From assembly GCF_003589595.1 (NCBI RefSeq), contig NW_020654289.1, positions 987,076 through 1,051,075 of the forward strand: a stretch of 64,000 nt of DNA, in the 5' to 3' direction. The notes below the pieces were generated by a model. That model was not told the origin of the DNA, did not search any database, and saw nothing but the letters and a program-made list of their open reading frames with translations. Positions within the stretch are counted from its first letter, which is position 1, and each line of letters starts with the position of its first letter. Position numbers and translations under genes: made by a program. This DNA is from Hyposmocoma kahamanoa. Lineage: Eukaryota; Arthropoda; Insecta; Lepidoptera; Cosmopterigidae. Shown here piece after piece: positions 31,369-46,968 of the stretch.

Positions 31369-34300
31369 GTAAGCAACGCCCACATACGAAATGCGCTATA
31401 CTCGACTGTTGATTCAGTAGAAAACCTTACGTCACGTTGCTATTGAATAGACAACCCTTTTACTAAAAATCACAGCAGACAAGTCTCTGCCCCGTGTAAA
31501 TTCACGTGAACCATTACAAACTATACTTACGTATATTTTGTAAATGTATTTTTCATCACATAAGCTCGTATTGTTTACGAGATCGTAATGTCCTAAATTA
31601 TGCCCACGGGCTTTTTCATTACACTACCTATTTTTTTTTTTACGTCAGGATTAAGCAAAAAGTTTTTACGAAACATCTGAATATATTTCGCATTATTAAC
31701 TTGAAGTATAAAAAAAACTAAACATCTGCAATTTAACTGTTTCTTCAAAATTTATTTTCTGAATTCAAATTCTGCAGTACTTTTAGAATTTGGGAATTAT
31801 TTATTTTATATTCAATACATTGTGCTGCATGCGTTTGTGCCTTTTATAACATGAGTTCGAGTTCTATTATCTATGGAAAAATAGCTAGCTAATATAATCT
31901 GTTTTAAAAAAAAAGTAAAAAAATACCGTAATTTGCAAAATCAGTAAATGTTGTGTTATTATGCGATATTATTTTGACTTTTCATGAATTTCCTGAATAT
32001 GGTATCAGGAATTTCATGAAAAGCCTCTCCGCTAGATTTAACTATATGTTCGTGCAAAATTTTTAAATTTTTATATGACACTTCATCTTCAACGATGCGG
32101 CAGGATTTCCCACATTTATTAACGAATTTTAAATACATAATTGTTTCATCAGGTCGTGCTTGTGGTCGTCATAGATAGTGGTTTAGGAAAAATAATAGAA
32201 ATACAAAATCAGTTTTTTAATAACCCTGTCTTTTTGTGCCAATAATAAGACAGAAATTATAAAATATTTGCTTACTAAAGATACCTGGGGATGGTGAGAA
32301 TTAGATCTTTGCGATTTAAAGCTCTGAGTGTCACTGCAACTGTTATGGACAGGCGTGTAGCTTACCATGAGGCACACGACTTGTTCGTCCCGTCACTGTC
32401 CCGATATTATAAAAAAAGCGTTGCGTCACAGGGTGACGGGTGCAGATTGTGAAACATTTTGAAAGTTAAATGCATTCCCTATGTTTTGGTTTACCGTTAC
32501 TTAATAGGCGCACCTAATAGAATCCCGTATAAAACAACGCGTTTCGTGCAACGTGTCATTCAAATCACTCGAATTTATAGAGCTATCAAATTGCGGTATT
32601 AAAAGAGCAACATTGTATGTAATGTCATTGACCACGGTGCAGAGACCGGTGCGAACATCCTATACCTAACAATAATCATACGTAGATGATCGCGAACCAT
32701 TAAACAGGTATTATTATCCTAAAGGTAACCAAGACAAAATTGCTATTTAGCATTCTTTTTTATTAATTTGCTGTTATGACCTTGGATTCAAGTACTTCTG
32801 TCGAAGTATTAGAGATAATAGACAGAAAGTAATATAAAATAGTAATAGCATAGCAATAGATTTTTTATCTTCAGTTTTACTGTACTGTCCCGTGTTGCCA
32901 TTGTAATTTTTTACTTAAAAAAATATTTCATTCATTCATTCATTCATTCATCCTACATTAGGCGTTCGTAAGTTTTCCCAAAAAACAAATACGCAGAATT
33001 ATGATGAATGATTCTTTTTTTGTAGCGTTAATAAATAGAAACAGCACAACCGAAATTGTTTTGTGTAGTTTTTGAAATAAAAATAAATTAACCTTATTTT
33101 ATTTAATAAATTTGAAGCGGTATTTATTTATTATTGACAATCAGCTCGCGTAGCTTATGTACCTTCATTTTTACAATTCATTTATTTATTTGTAATATAT
33201 AGGCATTGACTTAGGTCAATGTACATATGTTATAAAGGTGGTATAAGAATTCATTTTGAGTCGCTATGACCAGTCTTGCGGCATTCAAAGTATGCATAAT
33301 TTTTATGCAGACAGTTGTGCAATACTTTCTATACTACTTATGGATTTGAATAAAAATCACAAAATTAAAATAATAAAATGTAATAATGATAAAAAAAACA
33401 GTACTATCTAATCTCCAATATGTTAACTAAATCGAGTCCGGACTCAGATAGGTCAATGCAGAGACAAGATGTGTAAATAGCGGTTCAGTTAGCTAATCTA
33501 ACTAATCCAAGGTGACTGCGGGGCTCCCACAGTCCATGCAGCATTTGCTGGTGTGCCCTTGCGACTGGGAATAAGCAGATCTGACAAACCTCTTTGCCCT
33601 CTTCCACTCGTATCAGGTTTGCCCTCTTCCACTCGTATCAGTCTCATCATGAATTCCCATTTATTCTTAGTAGTTTTTACTTGGCACTTTTGGAGGACAT
33701 CCTTTGTTATCGAGATTACCTGGAGATCTAGTGGTGACAAATGTGACAAAATTCTATTTAATATGGAAAACGACATTATTAATTTTTTTGTACTTTTATT
33801 TATTTAGTCAGTTTCCCAAAAATGTTACATTTCGTGTTTAGTCACATTATTTTAAGGGCGCGATATGAATATGCTCATACTTCTTTAAACTACGTTATAT
33901 ATAACCTTGTTCTTGTTAGTGTGCCGCTTCTCTACGAAGGCTGGCGACCGTCATGGCTATTCTCATTTTTGAAGTTGCCACACGAAAGAGGGAACGTGTG
34001 TTAGGCGTAACCAGTCTCTCAGATTCTTCAAACACGAGGTTTTCTTTTTGGCTCGACTACGCTTTCCTTGGATTTTCACCTGCATTATTAGTTGAAGTTG
34101 CAACATCTATTGCCCCTCATCACGGGGCCAAAATACTGCAGCTTCCTTTCTGAGTATTTCCGACTTTTTTCTCATTCGACGAAGAACCTCAACATTGGTG
34201 ATCTTTTGTACTCACGTTATGCCAAACATCATTTGTCAGTTTGAGCATAATGCTGAGGTCAAGGTCCAACACTCCATACCAAACAGCAAGATACTGAAGA

Positions 34301-37300
34301 CATAACAGCGGCCCAAACGCGTGCGGAATTTAAGGTTGAACCTTCTACAACACAAAATCTTTTTCATTTTCATGAAGGCACTTCGTGCCTATTCGATGGT
34401 AATACGAATATATACTCGTAACCTGATGAACTATTTTATTTTGAACCCAACGACAAGATACCGTGAGTTCGAATTCGGGCTCGCACCTCTTGAGTTACTC
34501 GGAATTTATGTGCGAAATTTACCATGAGCTTTTCGGCGAAGGAAAACATCGCATCGTGACGAAACCTGGACGTCGATGAAGATTGACAATCCTGGAAAAA
34601 CTGAAGTCGCAAACCCGCATTAAACCTCGCCTGAGATGGGATCCGTGCCCAGCGGTGGGACTTATAAATGGGTTAATGACTATAAAAAAATGTATAACCT
34701 TAAAATAAGACGGTCTAAGATGTTTATATAACCAAATACGGGGCGCAATATTTCATCTTAAATAATTGAAAGGTTACGACAAAGTCATTATCAATAGCAA
34801 TCTGATACAATATGGCATAGCTATCCTTACCGGAACTATCTAGGATTTATCAGCAATTGGTGACGTCAGCGAATAGCTATGACACGAACCGCAGCATTCA
34901 TTGTTTTGTTTACGGGTGCTGATTGTGGAATACTTAATGATAGACCGTTTCTTGTCAAGGTCCTAAGACGATCGAGTCGCGGCCGCAACCTTGCGAAAGT
35001 GCGCATCGGATCTAGCCCCGAGCCGTTGGTCAAGGCGACACTATACACGCACGAATTCGCGCTAATCTTGTAACCCAAAACAATAAAAATAAAAGTTTCC
35101 AAGAATAAAACGGCACACTTCCTTGCAAAGGCAAAATTTACGAGAAATGTCTGTGTAAAGTAGTTTGATTCAATCACATCTCTGTCCTCCTAATCATAAC
35201 TAACGTAATCGACATTTCTAGCGAAATTGAGTTATTAACACATCTGGGATCACCGAAACGAGATCTATGACCCCCTCTAATCAGGTTTTTTAATATCTGA
35301 TTTAGTTTCAGTTTTATTGTTGAGGCGAGTCACCTGAGGAAAAGCGGGCAAAATTATTTTGCTAGAATAAATGGTTTAGGTTTATTAAGTCTTACTAAAA
35401 CTATCCAATACGCCTAAGGCTATTGTCTAAAGAATGTGCTAATTTGTTACATGACAGGGTGTACTTCACGCGATCATATAAAATCCTGAAAACAGGCTCA
35501 AATAAAAGTTTAAAACGTATTTAAGAAAATGATATTTAACTTTACACATAATTTTTATATGTAGACATTTTTCTTTAAGTACTACAGAGAACGTGCTAAA
35601 TTTTGGTTTTTAACTGAAGCCCTGTAGTTATTAAATTCACATTTATCCCAAAATTACCCAGTGGTTTAAGAGCTCTCATGCCAAAAAAGTTTTGACGTTG
35701 GCTCCGCCCAAATTTGTGAAACAAATATATGCCTGAAGTTCGCGTGACATGCGACAGGAAATGTTGAATTTTGCGCATTAAAAGTACCAAATTCGTTTTA
35801 GCGGAATAACTCTAAAACTAAAGGGATTAAAGAAAAATCCGTAGTGACAGTTCTCGATCATGCATAAATTGTCTAATTTTTGTCCTAATAACCTGTAGCA
35901 TTTCGAGGATGAATCGAAAAAATGTGAAAATTAGGTCATTTCGTGATTTTTATCTATCTAGGAAACTTTATTGTTTTATGTTTCTGATTAGTGTCTATGC
36001 TTGAATATATCGTGTAGTTACTCATATAATATTTTATTTTTAACTCTAAAGTGGATATACCCCTCTAAAATCAAATCGAAGATTAGGAAATTTTCCTCTG
36101 CTCCCTCTTAACAATGCGCCGCGTCGCCCGCTGCCGCGTCGCTTGTCGACGTCGGATCTGTGTCAAATTTTCTTCGCCTGTATCACATGTACACTCGCTT
36201 TATTTCAGAATTTATTTTTTTACAAATGAAATTAAAGCCATTCGAAAATTTATATCGTATACTTTAATCATTGTTATATATATAAAGTACCTATCGAATA
36301 CAGTGGTTTTCTTGTAAAATTTCGAAGTAAGTTTGTGTTTTTTTTTCGTTTCGTCGTTTTCACATATAATAATCAGTAAAATGCTCAATTTTACTGTATA
36401 TTTTTTATGAAATGATTGATTCAACGCTTTGACTGTTATGAGGAACCAACCAAAGAGTATAAACTCTTAAGCAAAAGCAGCGTAATTGACATTTTTTTAG
36501 GTGACAATAAAACTTAGGTGCCAATATCTCGAAAGTTACCGAAATGTAAATGTGTTACTTATGACAAGGCGGGCAGATCTTCCTTACGCACGAGGCAAAT
36601 TTTCATACCAACGTATTTTCAGTATAGCACTTTCACGACTTGAGCTTGTACTTCGTGTAGACTCGTTCTTTCAATTCATGAATAAAAAAGGTAGACGTCT
36701 GAGGATTAAAAGGAAATGTTAGATTTCAAACGGCGAGTAAGATCCTGTGACCGGCTAAATTATCAGAAACGGCACTTGAGTATAGGTGCGATGTATGGGG
36801 CGTGTCGACGCGTTAATCAAAAATCTCTCACTAGATGCCACTAGCTGCGACGAATGCCGAAAGTCAGTATAAAGATCTGTATAAATTCATTGTTTCGGCG
36901 GCTGTGTGACTTTGTGGCACCCTCTTGTTGAAACCACACGTTAGTGATCTCCATATCATCAATTGAGTTGTTAATATCACTCGATATCGTTAATCCATTG
37001 ACCCTAAACGCATTTCCAGCCAAATTTTCGAAAAAAAAAACCCAATGCCAACGGCACCAGTCGCACAGCCACCAAAACAATGAATTTATTGCAAACCAAA
37101 TTTCGCGATCGCATCGCATCGTTAAGTGGCCAGCTCGATCAAGTGATTTAACACCGCTGGATTATTTTTTATGGGGTAATGTAAAAGACAGAGTCTATAC
37201 GGAGCCTATCGTGTTTATTGCAGCCTTAAAACTCAAAATTCGTGAAGTGATTAACGAAATAGACCCACCATTTTGCTAAAAAGTGATTAAAAACTGTAAT

Positions 37301-40300
37301 AAAAGAATCGACAACTGTAACTGTGGTCGTGGTGGACATTTATCACATACCATTTTTCATTCGTAATTGCCAAACCATACTTTTTTTTTAAATTTATTGT
37401 TTTATTTTGATTTACAAAACAAAGTTCTTGTTGAAGAACCCTTTATAACAAAAACACATAGGAGAATTTCGACGAATCGGTAACTGGACCCGTGGTTCGA
37501 TCGCATGTGTTCGATTTTTGTATGCATAATCATAACAAAACTAGTAGACTAGAAAACTAGAAGTTCACAAAAAAAAAACTCATTAAATTGCGTATTGTTA
37601 TTATCCCATCTATGTAACATTATGGTAAATGCAATAAAGAATTGAATTGAATTAAATTGAATCGGGCACTGATATTGTATAGAAAATTACTATTGAAATA
37701 AGTCATCGCGTTAATAGTTTGTGGACGTCCTTTCTTTTAGTTTTATCGATCCGTACACAAGTGTTGCCCACCAGATTGTTTGTATTGTTTCGGTTTATTT
37801 TTAAGCTCTAATTAGGACGTGGCCATCTTATTTCCACTTGGGGCCGCTAAATATAAAACTTATTTTAATCCTACTGCGACAGGAGTATTTTTAATAAGTG
37901 ATTAGTATATTTTGTCATGACTGGTAAATATTTGTTTTAAGATTCTTACAAATGTTAATATGATATGGCGAAATGTTTGGCACATATCTAATCGTTAACC
38001 ATTCGTTGAAAGTTATTTTGGAACCGCTAATAAGTGGTTTAGTGCTATAATTTGTTTTAGCCGAATTCATTTAAATAACTCGAGTTATTAGGTTTTTGCG
38101 AATTATACACATTGATAATGAATCCATTTCTTTTTTAAATCTAAATCGCATCTATTTGCTTTTTTTTTTCAAACAAACCCACATTTCGGGTTTTTACAAG
38201 TCCCATGGTCATGGCTGACCAGTCTGATCCGAAATGAAAAGAAATTTATTTGCTCAAAATTAATGATCTGAGATGGAACACTATACAATAATAGAGGCCA
38301 TCAGTCAGTATGCAAAATTTTACCCAAATTTAATTAAATTGTTAATAATACTAATAACATACACCTATAGGCCTCCTTCGGGTCGTTTACGCCTTTTGGT
38401 CCAGGGTTCGCCCGCGACTTACGTGATTTCTTCGACCTGCCCTTGGCTAACACTCTTTCAAGGCTACTCCAGCAACCATCACTAAGTCTAACCTGGTGTC
38501 CTGCCCAACTTCTCTTAAGGTCTATAACACGATCCCCAACATCTTCAACTTTGGTTTCGAATTCCCGTGTTTTGAATTTCATCGGGCTGTGTAATACTCC
38601 ATGGTCTTTTGTACAACTCGTAGGTATATACAGTTCACTGTAAGCGTCCGTGTTTCGGCATCATATCGTTGTTGGTAGGACACAGGTAGAAGCGACGGGT
38701 CTTTCGACACTGGGTATCTTTCTCCATCGGAGGACAGGTTCCAGCTTTCCAAAAAGCTGCCGACTCGTGTCAGATTCTCATGCCAAATAATAATTTTTGA
38801 CGTCACTTAAACATTACTCAATCAATCACCAATTTTTATGTCAATGGTTATTCATGAAGTCAGTCGCATAACTTTTCGAATTTGATTTTGATCCAAAAAA
38901 AATCCAATCCATCGTCGACTGCTTGTGAAAATTTATGCACATTATTTAGTATCACTTTTTGTACAATAATATGAATGAGTAATTTTCACGGTAATGACTA
39001 ACAAATTCCTCTAAACTCTACAATGACTAACACACAAATTTCATTAACAATATGTCATGACGCCTTCAGTTTAACAATAATCATACACTTGGAAGTTTTA
39101 AGATAATTTAAAAGACAGATTTCGTCGTTGGATATGTAATTCTAACTTTAAATTATTTGTTTAATGATGAATCTATACTATACGGTATCTAACGGGTAGA
39201 TTGATAGCTATTATCCATCATTTCGTTAGTCTTCGAGTTAAAATACACAACGCCGTGTCAGGTAAAAGCGAAGGAACGTTAACAAAGAGCCTAATATCAT
39301 AATGGAAGACTTATGACTCATTCTTTAGCCGTCGGTTTCCCGAACACCGATGAAAAGAGACTTAAGTAATATTCCAACAAGGCTAACAATAATATTCTAG
39401 TTACAACACACGTAAAACGTTAGAATAACTCGTGTTTAGTTTACAGAATTTTATTGTGCTGCCACATGTCTTCTGTAAATCTTTTGAACGATTGTTATAG
39501 TTTAATATTTGTAGACGTTAGCAGACGTTCATGACTGCAAATTAAGATTTCAACAGTGTTGTAAAAAAAAAGTGCTAACCGCTTATTCTTAGGTTAACAT
39601 CTGTTATATGTTAAAATGTTATTGATGACGACCTCCATAGTCGGGTGGCTTGCACACCAGTTTTCTTGGTGTCGCCATCTCTGAGGTCCAGACAGAGCAA
39701 ACTAACTTTTCTATACTGTCTGGGTTTTTGTGGTACCGTCGTTGTTTCCGATTTCCATAACACAAGTGCTTTAGCTACTTACTTTGGGATCAAAGCGAGA
39801 CGTTTGTGATGTTGTCTAATATTCATTTATATTTATGTTATGTTATATAAGAGATAATAATGTTATCTATTGTGTTACGCGAGACCTTATGATAAAAGTA
39901 TTTTCATACTTAAAAGAAGGTCTTAACCTTGTATGTAATTTGTTTTTATTTGAGACGAAATAAAGATTTGTTTTGCTTTTGTATCGAACAACCTCGGTAA
40001 CTCCGCGGTTAACACTGTGGGCGCTGGATGAATAATTCCCGGGTTCGGTTCCAGGTAGGACCAATTTGGCAATTTAACTTTTCTATTTTGGTCCTGGTCT
40101 GAGTGTCCTGCTGTGCCTTGCACATTGTATATTATATAACTAGCTGGTGGCCGCGATTTTGTTTGCCTAGAAGAAGTACTTCGAGTAGCCTGTACTATAC
40201 TCATTTACATAGTTTTATTGGTTCTCCATACAAACTTTTATCCCCTATTTCACCGCCTTTAAGATTTATTTTTGTGACAAAAAGTAGTCTATGTCCTTCT

Positions 40301-43300
40301 CCTAGGTTCTTCCTTCTTATCTCTATACCAAAATTCATCAATATTGTCGAGGTCGCGGCTGCTTGAAGTTGATTACCACGTCATGCATTAATTGCATGCA
40401 GTCGATCTTGGCTGCATGAAGTCGCTTTGGACTGCATGCAATTAATGCGTGACGTCGTTACTCGAGACCACGACTGCATGAAGTTGATAACGACTTCACG
40501 CATAAACTGCAAACATGCTGTCAATCTGAGACGTGAAAACGTAAGAGACAATGTTACTTTCGCATTTACAATACTTATTAGTTTGGATGATCTTCATACT
40601 AATTTGCCGCTCTTGATGAAGAAAACTGATGCTTGACAATACTATGTGCGAAAATCTGTGTATTGTCTAATCGTATAATGTGACCTTTTGTAGCCTTGTT
40701 GTCTGAGCGATAGGGTTTCATTTGTGACGATTTGACAAATTATATGGCTGCGTGGTAACGTTATTACGAGCACACGTGCGACGCCGGGTGATTAGCCGAC
40801 GCTATACAATATTCACTTTCCAAAGTATTGCGAAGGCCGCGACATGTTTTCTGTAAACCAGACGGCCGGTAGCGACGACACTTAACACAGTGTCATAGTT
40901 TTGTGTGTCATAAACACGAACATATGCCTGATACGCGCACATGTTTTCTTGTTTCTATTTATGACGATATGCAAGTCTTCGAAGAGGTTTGTTTCCGTGG
41001 AGTTATTTTTGTATATTGCAAATGTTATTAAAAACAGACTTAAGGACTCACCACATTTATTAAGACGCAGAAAAAGCTTTATTGTTTACGTCTTAGCCTT
41101 TGCCCACATTAATTCTAAGTTGTCTGTTACTGTTTGTGTGTGAGCGAAGTCAAAGTAAAAAAATCATTTATTCCATAGGTATAATAAATTTACATTTGAT
41201 GACGTCAATTTTTCAAGCTACTGTTCATTGGCTGAGAGCAAGAAACTAGGGGTTGTACTGTACGTCGAAGAAGGTTCATAATCCTTGGAAAACGTATGAA
41301 GTTCCCTACCCCATGTAGCAGTAGAGCTCCTTGTGAAGGAGTGCATCCAGGGTGCTGGTGAAATTAACAGGCATATTTTCAACTTGTGTCTCAGGGTAGT
41401 GCAGGGACGGGCACGGTAGCAGTGCCCCTCAGATCTTTGCGATTTAAAGCTCTCAGTGGCACTGCAACTGTTATGGACCAGTCGCACGACTTGTTCGTCC
41501 CGCCACTTGAATTTATAAAAAAAAAATGGTCTACTATGGTCTAAACCCTTAGAGGAGATCACTGTCCTGCAGTTGGACGTATAATGGTAATTTTCAGGTT
41601 AGTTTTCTCTGTCCAATTTCGGTGGCAATTTTTATTACTTGAATAATCTTGCATTGAGAGGAGACTTGTGCTCAGCATTGGGGCGTATAAAAGGGTTGAT
41701 GATGATGATATCCATGAAGTATTATTTAATATTCGAGTGTAGTATCAAAATAATGTAATGTTAAATAATATTTCAGGATAATGTACTGGAATATTTAAGT
41801 ATATAAAAAATTGCCACCAATATTAGGTAGAGAAATCTATACCTGATACCCGTAATGGGTAAATTTACCCTTATGGGTAAATTTCATTAGTGTTTATTCT
41901 CCTCCCTATATTGCTGCGGAATTGGAATCTTGTAAAAAGGACACCTGATTTGTTTGCTAGAGATCCCAGTTTACTTTTGCTTTGTAAAAGCTTAGGTTAC
42001 TTTTGTACAATGAAAGGTTGCTAGTATTGATTTTTTTACTTACTCACGTTATCTGGCATCTTATTTAGCCTCCTTCAATTTAGAATTTGCCGTAGGCCTT
42101 CCTATTTTTACGTCACTGTGTTCTATTCTGGGCAATTAGCAACAGTTCGTGCCTGCGGTTTGCGCTCGTCCTTTCACCTCGTATCTTATATAGAAATACA
42201 TATACGTAGTCCTTGAACATTCCCCAACTTCTTTAGCCTACTTCGACGAAGTTTTATGTAGGTCTACGTCATTGTACTATATCGGATTGTATTCTGGGCT
42301 CTAGTACAATCACTTGAATTTTTTTTAGAACTGTACGTAGACAACATGAGCTAACATTTCCCTCGCTAAAGAAGGACGGCGAAAGCTGCCCCAAAAACGA
42401 CGAAGAGCCGTTCATGGACTTTGCTAGTATAATTTTGCGTTTTAATTTATGCCTCGTTATCAATACATTTTTGTATATTTTTAGAAGTCGGGATTAAAAA
42501 AATTGTAAAACATTGTATTTTAGAATAGATGCAAGAACACAACGCAATTGATTCAGTTTGACCATAGATTAGGTAACGTTCTTGTACCTACATTTCATTT
42601 TATCCATGTTTGAATGTTTACCTACCTGAAGTATTGGTTATTTTATAGTACACACATAAAACATTAAAGCTATGAAATACCAAATGAAATAATCAATTAA
42701 ACAGTAATGACAAAGCAAAGAAAAAATATATTGACAACATTTGAATGAGAGATAACGAAAGTTGCAAAGGAACGTTCTGACAACAGACCTCTTGCCAGTG
42801 TCAATGTCACATTGATATTGAGAACAGTGTGCCAACTTGTGGCAGATTTCTGTCATTTGGGCAGATTTAATTTTTATTCATTTTCATTGCTGCAGAACAT
42901 GATAAGTTATATTAAATGTGGCAGAGTTTGGCAGATTTGGGAATAACGGGAAGTTCTTTATTATTTTTGAGAACAAACTGAAATCTTGTTGTTTTCTGCT
43001 ACTACAAACATACATCTGAAGCGAAATACAGGATAATGTTATGTTATAAACATAACCTATATCAACTTTATAACTCTAGCTCCTACAGGCTGTGCTCAAT
43101 TAGCTTTTTTGATGCTTTGATAATGAATCACAAGTATTGATAGGTCTCTTTAATGCACGTTGTCAAAAACACTAGGTCACAAAATGCACGGTATGTCGCC
43201 ATCCTTCTTTACTGTTTCTAAAAAAAAAGACCTGTATTAATGGTCAATAGTAACATATAGTAGGATCTCATATTTTATGACACTTCAGAAGCATGAATAA

Positions 43301-46300
43301 TAATAATAATAATATAATAACAAGTTATTAGAAAAGACTTTTTCATCTTTCTGACCAAGTTTCAAGTACCAAGACTTGGTGTAACGTGTTGGTGTCCGCC
43401 TTCTCTAATAATTAAATGTTTCGCCACCTTGATATTCAATTATTTTTTGTGAAATTACTCCACTAGTTTGAATTATTAATACAAAGATTGAACCCTCAAA
43501 AAAAATCCTTTGATCCGGTTAGATTCGAACCAGTCTTCTAGCAAACCGTGGCAGACGCTACCCAACTAAACCACGGGACGAATCAACGAACCATCTTCTC
43601 TAATAAATAGAGATCCATTCGCATACAAAAGTTCTATTACGCAATAGAAGAATTATTAAATGATAATGTAATATTTTTGTTTTTACATTTTTAGCTACAC
43701 TCTAAACTATGTACCCTGTTTATGACGTATATTTCATTATGTACTTTACGTGTTGGCTAATAAATAAATACTGAACCTTACCAACTTCTTCAACCACCTG
43801 TAACCAATAATTTTATGTAGGCTTGCGTCATTTATACATAATCGTATTAAATTCTGGGCAATTCACAAGTTCGTGCCTGCTGTTTGTACTCGTCTTTTCA
43901 CCTTGTATCTCTTGTACATACACGGAAACCTGTAATTGGATGTATGTTTTTATCTCGTGTTTTTTCTTTTTGTTATGAAGTTGTTGAAGAAATATATTTG
44001 TTATATATGCCGAGACTAACCTTCTTATTGCCGAAGTGAACGCATCCGACCGCGGGGTGCTATGCCGTTATGATGCAGAGCTGTTTCTCTGTAATTCGCG
44101 TGGCAAAAGCACTTTACAATCTTTATCTGATGACGATTAATTTGTTACGTTTCATGAACTGACATAAATCTATTCAAATTTCGCTAACAGTTGCTCAAAG
44201 GCGCATTTGAATTGTGCAAGTAGTTTACTAGTTGCATGTGCGGAAAAACTAAATTTGACATGCAAGTAATTAATATTATACAAATATAAATGGTTTTTTA
44301 TATTTTTGCATTGGGTATTACTTTCACGAGTTATAATTAAAATGCGGCATTGCATGATGGTCACCTAGCGACGTAGGTTAATGACATTAGGCGCTCCGCG
44401 GAACTGGACGAAGGCTGCTCGAGATTGAAGGTCCGAGGAGACTGATCACACAAGGGCTGAGACGGATTGATGGCTGAATTCGTACCTTCAATAATAAAAT
44501 GTCATAATTTGAAAAGTTTTTGGAAAACTGACAAGAAATAAAAAAGTTATTCATATTAAATACAATTTTGTCTTTTTTTTTATAATAACTTAGTGGCGCG
44601 ATGAACAAGTCGTGCGCCTGATGATAAGCGACACATTTGTCCATAACAGTTGCAGTGGCACTCAGCTATAAATCGCAAAGATCTAAGGGACACTGCCACT
44701 GCGCCCGACACCCTGAGACATTGACAAGTCCCATGTGCCTGTAATTTCACCAGCATCCATACCCTTCAAACCCGGAACGCAGTAATGCTCACACTATTGC
44801 TTGGCGGGAGAAATAGGTAAGGTGACAATAATTCCCTAGACGAACTCTTTCACAAGGAGTTCTACGGCATATGTCATATTCGGCACCAGCTAAATGGCGC
44901 ATTATTAAAAAAAATCTGTTTTGTCTGTTTTCCAAAAATTACTTTTCAAATGTCACTTTATGGTCGATGGTGTGATACAATATTTCAGGATCACATCCCT
45001 AGCGATTTAAAAAATTTATAAATAGAGATTTCTTTGCACCATTAAGGTTTTATAACACCTGAAACATCTCGCTGCTCCATTTTATAGCTGTTGGCAATGG
45101 TAGACAATCGAGATCTTTAGATTACGACATGTTACAAATTATTACAATGAACGATAAACACAATGCCGATAGTGACGTCACAACACATTGGTCGTGCGAA
45201 ATCAGTGACAAAATTTCCCCGCGATAGCTCTTATCTGTTTTTAATGTAGGTAAAACTTCTTTCTTACCAACTTAGCCATAAATATGAATTAATACGCAGT
45301 TGCCGGGTCTTTTACTTGCGCCTGGAATAGTCCCGGGAATATCAATTGAGAGGGACTTCGCCTGCATTACAATGAGCTGATTTCTTACAAGCGACTTGAT
45401 ACTTGTAGATTGGTAACCCATTTTCGCTGTAGATACTTCTCCTAAGAACTGTTACACTCAGCTACTTTTAGTAGCGCGTCTGATCCTGTCAAATAAGCAA
45501 TACTGGATCAAATCTAACGACTATTTTAAGTATGAAGCTTCATTCGCATCATGATCTTAAATTTTGGTCGAGTGTTACTTTATTGTTTCGGCCGGAGAGA
45601 AGACCACGGGGTCTGGTCGCGATGCAGTGTCGTTACAGTCACTGATCTTATCCTATCGAAGGCATACGCGTGCGTGCGCGCGTGCGTGGCTTTGTGACCG
45701 ATTTTGATGATTATTTTTTTGTTCGAAAGAGGGTACCGCGGTATTGTCTTTTAAATTTCAAGAAAATAGGGGATGCATCCGGTTTCAATAAAACTTGGCA
45801 AATAGATATGTAATTCTACGAACTTTTAGTAGCACTAGAGCTCCTTGTGAAAGAAATTGTCCTGAGATTACTACCACCTTACCTACTTCAGCCACCAAGC
45901 AGTAATGTGAGTGTTACTGTGTTCCAGGTTTGAAGGGTAACTGTGCTTGTGAAATTACAGGCACATGGAACTTGTCAACTTATGTCTCAAGGTGACGGGC
46001 TCGTAATATCCCTCAATTTTTTGCGATTTAAAGCTCTGAGTGGCACTGTAACTGTTATGGACAGGCATGTCGCTTACCAACCAGGTGCACGACAAGTCCG
46101 TCACTTAGTATTATAAAAAAAAAATTTGAGTTCGGTTTTCTTTTTTATAAAAAAAAACTGATGTCTGCGTAGATTCAAACGTGCGCAAGCATCGATTCAA
46201 CAACGGTTTAATAACTCAACATGAACACAAATGGCCGTGTATAACCGCTGTAATGCCCAAAGACGCGCTATGTCAGACTTTGCGTTAAAAAATGTCTATA

Positions 46301-46937
46301 AGGCATTTATACTTCTAATTCGTGTGTCACCACACTTATTTACGCGGCATCGGCTTAAGCCAGTCCGAAAAGCTTTACGTCCATGCTATAAGAGTGAAAA
46401 AGACGTACCTTTCGCGCCGGGGCGGTCCGAGCGGAAGCGATTCCGTGCCGATAAATATATGGCGACTCATTTGCAAGAAGTAATTATAGTCTATTACATC
46501 TTCATTTATCTCTGTAAGACAAGGAGCTGTCTATAATTATTGCTTTGTTGTGGTTTCAGGGAAAAATCTCTACAACAATGAACATGTAGCGATCAAGATG
46601 GAGCCTATGAAGTCGAAGGCTCCCCAGCTGCACTTAGAGTACCGATTTTACAAGTTATTAGGCACTCATGGTAAGTATCCCTAGTCGGTTACATGATACA
46701 GTTACAAGGTGCAACGTGCAACGTTTATAACGTGTACGATTGAAGGCGTTGCATTTCCATGACTAATTTATTATTGTTGATATGTTATATACGCAGAGAT
46801 TGTAATATGTTTAGGTTCATGAAAGTAATACACATAGAGTGGATAATACCTCCGTCAGAAATCCCAGAATGATTATATTGTATTTCGTTCTGTATTTCTT
46901 ATATGTAACTAATAATTACAACAGTAGAGTAATTAGA

Positions 46938-46968
<31 letters not shown>

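Noticed and set aside
33498..33776. 92-codon minus-strand open frame
   Set aside because: It covers the 25-bp tandem duplication; no family recognised and no splice or repeat support.
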